Shown in pieces: positions 60,177 through 64,000 of a stretch of DNA of 64,000 bases. A program made the position numbers and the translations under genes. The notes under the pieces were generated by a model. That model was not told the origin of the DNA. It did no database searches and saw nothing but the letters and a program-made list of their open reading frames with translations. Numbering within the stretch: the first letter of the stretch is position 1; each line of letters starts with the position of its first letter. Origin of the DNA: Rhodobacteraceae bacterium LMO-JJ12 (GTDB lineage Bacteria; Pseudomonadota; Alphaproteobacteria; Rhodobacterales; Rhodobacteraceae); assembly GCA_021555075.1 (NCBI GenBank), contig JAKGBX010000003.1, forward strand, positions 186,001 through 250,000, given 5' to 3'.

Positions 60177-61022
60177 ATGATCTATGCCGTAACAGCCGTT
60201 TCCGGACAATTGGGCCGGGAGATCGCCCATAAACTCATCGACCAATTTGGCGTCAACAACGTCATTGGACTGGCCCGCACGCCTGACCATGTCGAAGGTC
60301 TCGGGATCGAGGTTCGCCCCGGTGACTATGATAAACCTGACGATCTGCATGCATCGTTAGGCGGTATCGACGCACTGGTCCTCGTGTCCGGCATGGCCCC
60401 GCCCGAAGACCGCATCCAGCAGCATCGCAACGTGATAGAGGCCGCCAAGGCAGCAGGGGTGCGCAAAATTGTCTACACCAGCATTCAAGGCCCCGATGAA
60501 GACACCGCGTTTTCACCAGTTGTTCAAAGCAATCGCCAGACCGAGGCAGACGTTCGCGACAGTGGCCTAGATTGGGCGATCGGGCGCAACGGCATCTATA
60601 TTGAACCGGATGTCGAATACATCGACAGCTACCGCGCCAAAGGCGAGATCGCCAACAGCGCAGGCAACGGCAAATGCGGCTACACCACACGGTCGGAACT
60701 GGCTTATGCCTACGCTGCATTGGTGGCGCAGGACGGGTTGAACGGCCAGACAGTCAACCTGAACGGCACGCCGATCACACAACAACAGCTGGCCGGATAC
60801 CTGAACACTGCCTTCGGCACTGAGCTGACCTATCGCGCGATGTCATCGGCAGAGTTCGTCGCGGATCGCACAGCAGAGCTCGGCGATTTCATCGGCCCCA
60901 TCATCGGCGGTATCTACGATGGCATCAGCAAAGGCACCTATGACCGTATAGGCGATTTCGAGGCAGTGGCTGACAGGCCGCATCAAACCTGGGAAAATTA
61001 TTTTTCGTCCCTCGCGAAATAG
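60177..61022 (+). CDS. NmrA-like NAD(P)H-binding oxidoreductase (QorB-like)
   Basis: 281 residues after ATAGGAGAG. Nucleotide-binding loop VTAVSGQLGREIAHKL, then ARTPDHV, the strand ALVLVSG, KIVYTSIQG and the active region RQTEADVRDSGLDWAIGRNG match NmrA-like and quinone oxidoreductase 2 proteins. The Tyr-x-x-x-Lys of classic SDRs is absent, as usual for this group. Probably reduces or senses quinones or NADPH state. Third from last in the operon of secreted NTF2-like proteins. Confidence 0.88.
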   Translation: MIYAVTAVSGQLGREIAHKLIDQFGVNNVIGLARTPDHVEGLGIEVRPGDYDKPDDLHASLGGIDALVLVSGMAPPEDRIQQHRNVIEAAKAAGVRKIVYTSIQGPDEDTAFSPVVQSNRQTEADVRDSGLDWAIGRNGIYIEPDVEYIDSYRAKGEIANSAGNGKCGYTTRSELAYAYAALVAQDGLNGQTVNLNGTPITQQQLAGYLNTAFGTELTYRAMSSAEFVADRTAELGDFIGPIIGGIYDGISKGTYDRIGDFEAVADRPHQTWENYFSSLAK

Positions 61023-61078
61023 ACGCGACGGAACCATAGCCGCGCTTCGTAAAATTTTCGACCTTTCGGAGAAACCCC

Positions 61079-61687
61079 ATGTCCACACTCAAATCTATCT
61101 GGGATCATCCCTACACCTTCTGGGCGCTGCTCAGCCTTCCTGCTATTCCTATGATCCTGGGGCTAACTTCTGACGATCCGGATGCGGTTGCTGGCGTCTT
61201 GCACCCCTCTGGAGAATTCGCGGCGCGGTTCATGATCATCGCCATGATGATCACACCGCTGATGATGCTGTTTCGCAACGCAAGCTGGCCGCGTTGGCTG
61301 ATGAAGCGTCGTCGTCACCTCGGCGTGGCTACGTTTTTTTATGCGCTTGGGCATACAGTGCTGTACCTTGTTGACGAGGGGGCGGTGTCCTTCACCGGTG
61401 GGGAAATCTCTAAACTCTATATCTGGACGGGTTGGCTGGCCTTCCTGATCTTCGTGCCGCTGGCCATTACATCGACAGACGGTTGGGTGCGCAAACTTGG
61501 CCGAAACTGGAAAACGCTCCAGCAATTCGTCTATGGTGCCGCTGTGATGACCCTCGTTCACTGGGCCGCACTGCATGAGTGGGGCGGGGTAGGGTCGGCC
61601 CTTGTGCATTTTACACCGCTCGTTCTGCTGGAAATCTACCGCGTCTGGTCAACCCAATCGCGCCGCCGTCAGCGTGCAGCGGCCTAA
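61079..61687 (+). CDS. Ferric-reductase-like transmembrane protein (MsrQ-like)
   Basis: 202 residues with about six membrane segments. A pair of candidate haem His residues lies in RRRHLGVATFFYALGHTVLY and another in LVHWAALHEW, the pattern of the ferric-reductase-like transmembrane family to which MsrQ belongs. MsrQ passes electrons to the periplasmic methionine sulfoxide reductase MsrP, but no msrP is here, so the partner may differ. The last gene of the operon, 56 bp after the NmrA gene, with TTCGGAGAAA before the ATG. Confidence 0.85.
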   Translation: MSTLKSIWDHPYTFWALLSLPAIPMILGLTSDDPDAVAGVLHPSGEFAARFMIIAMMITPLMMLFRNASWPRWLMKRRRHLGVATFFYALGHTVLYLVDEGAVSFTGGEISKLYIWTGWLAFLIFVPLAITSTDGWVRKLGRNWKTLQQFVYGAAVMTLVHWAALHEWGGVGSALVHFTPLVLLEIYRVWSTQSRRRQRAAA

Positions 61688-62262
61688 GGTGACTTCGTGA
61701 GCCAAACCCTATTCGCCGGGTCCTGCCGTAGTCGTCGATCTGGCGAAAGGGTTGGCCCTTGCACTGCTTTCACTGTTTGTCCTTTATCTGCTTGCGCGGA
61801 AAAGCGACCACTGCCTACCATCTGCCTGCTCACGGCCAAGGCACCATAGGTTCTCTTTTGGACCTGCAACGAACGGCCGCTCCGGGGTGCCGCACCGTGA
61901 CCTCCCCGCTCCTCGGCGGGTGGCTAATTGGGCCGTGGCTTCAGGATCATATTAGTTTATTTCCCGAAAGCAGACTTTAGCTGCTTTGCAGCTAATCGGC
62001 AGAATCGGCTCATAACTGCCGTTCGCTGCGGTTGAATGCGCTACGTGCTGCCGAACGTCTGCTTTCTCATACGGTGAGCCCATATTTCGCAACTGCGGCG
62101 AAGCTCTGCTTCCCGCCCTTAGTCCCGATCGACGCGAACGGTCCGCATCGGACATTGAGCAGCGCATCCAACGCTGCAGTGCGGCTTCCCAGAAGCCGTC
62201 GTTCGCTGATTGACGCCGTTGGACGCAATCCAACGGAACACGAAACTCGACCAATCTGTAAA
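61688..62262. other. Intergenic with degenerate repeats
   Basis: About 575 bp. CAACGAACGGCCGCTCCGGG, CTGCCGTTCGCTGCGG, AACTGCGGCGAAGCTCTGCT and GAACGGTCCGCATCGGACAT are of the dispersed repeat type. No gene is supported; the short frames have no ribosome site. Confidence 0.45.
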
Positions 62263-63333
62263 TCAGTATCGCCTGTGGGCCCGCAGTACTACTCCAACAG
62301 GCGCTCCATCATCTGGGTTCAGGGCAACGACGACACGGGTCTTCGGTTCTTTCAGTATTTTGACGGCATCCAAGAATGATGAACCTGCTGGCATTGTCCG
62401 AAAGCCGTCCGCGACTGCAGGACTATCCAAGATGTCGGAGATGGTGTGGTCATCCAAATCGATCATGCCATCCAATTCCGACGCTTTGTTTGTCATATAA
62501 AGCGCCAGTTGCTGGTGCGTGATTGCTCCCAAGACGACGTCATTCTCCACGCAAACGAATGCTGCGCATGTTTGGGCCTCTTCCCTCGCAAGGCTAACCA
62601 GCTTGGATGTCTGATCGACGACCTCAAACCTGTGATCAGCTCTGCTCGCCAAGGTAACGGGCGCGGATCCCTCCAGATTTGGCCGGGAACGCATCACAAT
62701 ACTTACGGTTGAATGATGCCGCATCCAGTTGGCCGTGACTTCGCATCGAAGTTCCACCAGTTTGATGATTTTCGAATGCAGGTCAGGGACGTTCATATCC
62801 AGAATAGGCTCATGATGCGCGACCCTGTTTCTCAGGCGGTTGATCTCTCTCACAAGAATCTGGATCTCATGCCGCCCCTCACGGTGGGCAAGCCCCGGAA
62901 ACGCGATATTAGCCTTGGTTCGCCAAATGCTTGCGTACTCGTTGCGAAATAGGTTGGACCAGAAGTCAAAGGTGAGTTCCGCGATCACTTTGCCGCGCTC
63001 GTTTGAGCGCGCTCTTTGCATTGCCTTATCCAAGGCGCCCAGGCTTTCTGGCGTCAGAACGGTATCGCGAAAGTTGGCATTTTGATGCCAAGCAGCCCCA
63101 AAAAGCTGCAGCAGGACGCCGTCCACAGCATTGCGCAGAGTCACTTCCGCCACGCTAAGCGGGAAAAGGAACGATTTCGCAAGCCTTGCGTTGTATAGAT
63201 ATAGGGCGAACGCGAAAGCCTCATCTCCACTGGCTTTCGCGAGGTAGGTGGCGAATCTTGGCTCAGAAAGCGACTCTTTGAGTGAAGCGATCGTCGCCGC
63301 ATCGTACGGGTATGGAACTTGACTCTCAGCCAT
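62263..63333 (-). CDS. HEPN (Abi-like) ribonuclease domain fused to CBS pair
   Basis: 356 residues from the ATG at 63333 (MAESQVPYPYDAATIASLKE); the frame upstream is not used. Residues about 40-200 are an Abi-like HEPN domain: LFPLSVAEVTLRNAVDGVLL and the catalytic R-x4-H as RNRVAHH at about 168-174. Residues about 235-356 resemble a CBS pair (TCAAFVCVENDVVLGAITHQ; GSSFLDAVKILKEPKTRVVV with DDGAPVGVVL). HEPN nucleases of abortive-infection systems cut RNA; CBS pairs bind adenine nucleotides. A nucleotide-gated RNase is therefore a reasonable inference. No antitoxin-like gene is adjacent. Confidence 0.78.
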   Translation of the reverse strand: MAESQVPYPYDAATIASLKESLSEPRFATYLAKASGDEAFAFALYLYNARLAKSFLFPLSVAEVTLRNAVDGVLLQLFGAAWHQNANFRDTVLTPESLGALDKAMQRARSNERGKVIAELTFDFWSNLFRNEYASIWRTKANIAFPGLAHREGRHEIQILVREINRLRNRVAHHEPILDMNVPDLHSKIIKLVELRCEVTANWMRHHSTVSIVMRSRPNLEGSAPVTLASRADHRFEVVDQTSKLVSLAREEAQTCAAFVCVENDVVLGAITHQQLALYMTNKASELDGMIDLDDHTISDILDSPAVADGFRTMPAGSSFLDAVKILKEPKTRVVVALNPDDGAPVGVVLRAHRRY

Positions 63334-63615
63334 CGCGGCGGTACATACCCTTTCAGAGCAGTCGAACTGGCCCCACTGGCTCTTGCTACGCGCCGTCGAC
63401 ATCAGATTGGAACACCAGGTCGGGCAAGTCCCCACCTGGTGTTTCTCTTTTGACGGGATTACCCCCTGAATTCAACCACTTTGGTTTGCGAATGGTGGTG
63501 TAGGAAGTGCCCCTTCCGCTCGCTCAAGAGATGCCGCCAAGTCATACAACATTGGTGATCACGAGCGCCCCATCCACCTGACAAGCGCGCTTGTGAACAG
63601 ACTTCCATTCGGATG

Positions 63616-64000
63616 TTAGTATCGCATGCGCCTACGGATCATCGCCTCATTGTCGTGCCACTCCGCCTCAGCGATGTACTTGCGAACCATCTCACGCAGG
63701 ATTCTCGCCATGCGTGGATGCTCGATCTCGCAAGCTTTAGCCCAGCCCTCGTACTGATCCGCCAACTCTCGCTCTTGCGCTTCGCCTTCACCTCGCCAAG
63801 TCGCACCGCGAGCATTGTATCGCCCGATTGTGATGCCGCGCTCAATCTCGACGCTATACAGATCATTGACAGCCTCCCGTACAGGTTCACAAGTCCATGA
63901 TCCATCGTCTGCCAAAGGAGTGTGTGCGAGGATTTCCCCGATCTGATAATCAAGCATGGCGCGATGACCTGTTGGCTCACTAATGCGCCTTGCCTCGATA
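63616..64000 (-). CDS. Hypothetical protein, partial (runs off right edge)
   Basis: The frame is open from 63616 to the window edge on the minus strand (128 codons), with an internal ATG at 63957 that is a possible start. It ends EAEWHDNEAMIRRRMRY. It is soluble and charged; the stretch EAQERELADQYEGWAKACEI near the middle is helical. The family is not recognised. The sequence before the ATG (EARRISEPTGHRA) reads like protein, so the gene probably begins outside the window. Confidence 0.55.
   Translation of the reverse strand, partial: IEARRISEPTGHRAMLDYQIGEILAHTPLADDGSWTCEPVREAVNDLYSVEIERGITIGRYNARGATWRGEGEAQERELADQYEGWAKACEIEHPRMARILREMVRKYIAEAEWHDNEAMIRRRMRY

Noticed and set aside
1-64000. 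CRISPR array or Cas12k-type transposon (CAST)
   Set aside because: tniB and tniQ prompted the search, but no regularly spaced direct repeats with unique spacers and no Cas gene were seen, and the TniQ proteins are of the long TnsD-like type.
1-64000. tRNA, rRNA or prophage genes
   Set aside because: No cloverleaf-like sequence, rRNA segment or phage structural gene was recognised by eye.

Overview
The window looks like an accessory region of an alphaproteobacterium, most likely a Rhodobacteraceae/roseobacter-type organism. The basis is the GC-rich third-codon bias of the conserved genes, the kinds of neighbours seen (TRAP-type binding protein, glycerol-phosphate-type ABC transporter, MOSC, DUF2218, DUF6544), and degenerate intergenic repeats of a kind I associate with that family. 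No rRNA, tRNA, CRISPR array or prophage was seen. It is a mosaic of defence genes, transposon modules, IS debris and metabolic cargo; whether it is chromosome or plasmid cannot be told.

Layout. 0-1.7 kb: the N-terminus of a type I restriction HsdR running off the left edge, then fragments of three IS families (IS3, IS110, IS481-like). 1.9-4.9 kb: an unusual TRAP binding-domain/alpha-beta hydrolase fusion and a DsbA-fold isomerase. 5.2-9.0 kb: an OLD-family ATPase/TOPRIM nuclease followed on the same strand by two unknown genes, a candidate defence cassette. 9.7-12.5 kb: a Tn7/Tn5053-like tniB-tniQ pair with a terminator and iterated repeats behind it. 14.1-26.7 kb: cargo made of a LysR/oxidoreductase/VOC set, a broken SDR, then a cluster of serine beta-lactamase-like hydrolases (three), CPBP membrane proteases (two, one broken by an 11-bp tandem duplication), an amidohydrolase, an M23 peptidase and a DUF6544 protein. 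27.5-31.0 kb: IS91-type debris and a tnsA-like/tniA operon on the minus strand, tniA carrying two apparent frameshifts and closed by its own terminator. 32-33.9 kb: a structured leader with a small ORF, an unknown gene and a MOSC protein. 34.1-40.6 kb: an overlapping hsdR-hsdS-small ORF-hsdM operon. 40.6-43.9 kb: two tandem IS110-family elements with structured flanks, and sigma-factor debris. 44.1-49.0 kb: DeoR regulator plus ABC importer. 49.1-50.8 kb: a fourth serine hydrolase. 51.5-54.3 kb: a second tniB-tniQ pair, with iterated repeats and a possible terminated ncRNA behind it. 54.9-56.3 kb: three small genes with strong Shine-Dalgarno sites. 56.8-57.0 kb: a second copy of the structured leader. 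57.4-61.7 kb: LysR facing an operon of DUF2218, two NTF2/SnoaL-like secreted proteins, an NmrA reductase and a ferric-reductase-like membrane protein. 62.3-64 kb: a HEPN-CBS fusion and a gene running off the right edge.

The most notable themes are (i) a Tn7-like transposition machinery in separate pieces, with one tnsA-like/tniA pair and two diverged tniB-tniQ pairs each with their own leader, terminator and repeat array; (ii) a HEPN-CBS fusion and an OLD-nuclease cassette as candidate defence systems; (iii) a roughly 200-bp structured leader present twice with apparently compensatory changes. All functional calls rest on reading motifs by eye; no database search was run.
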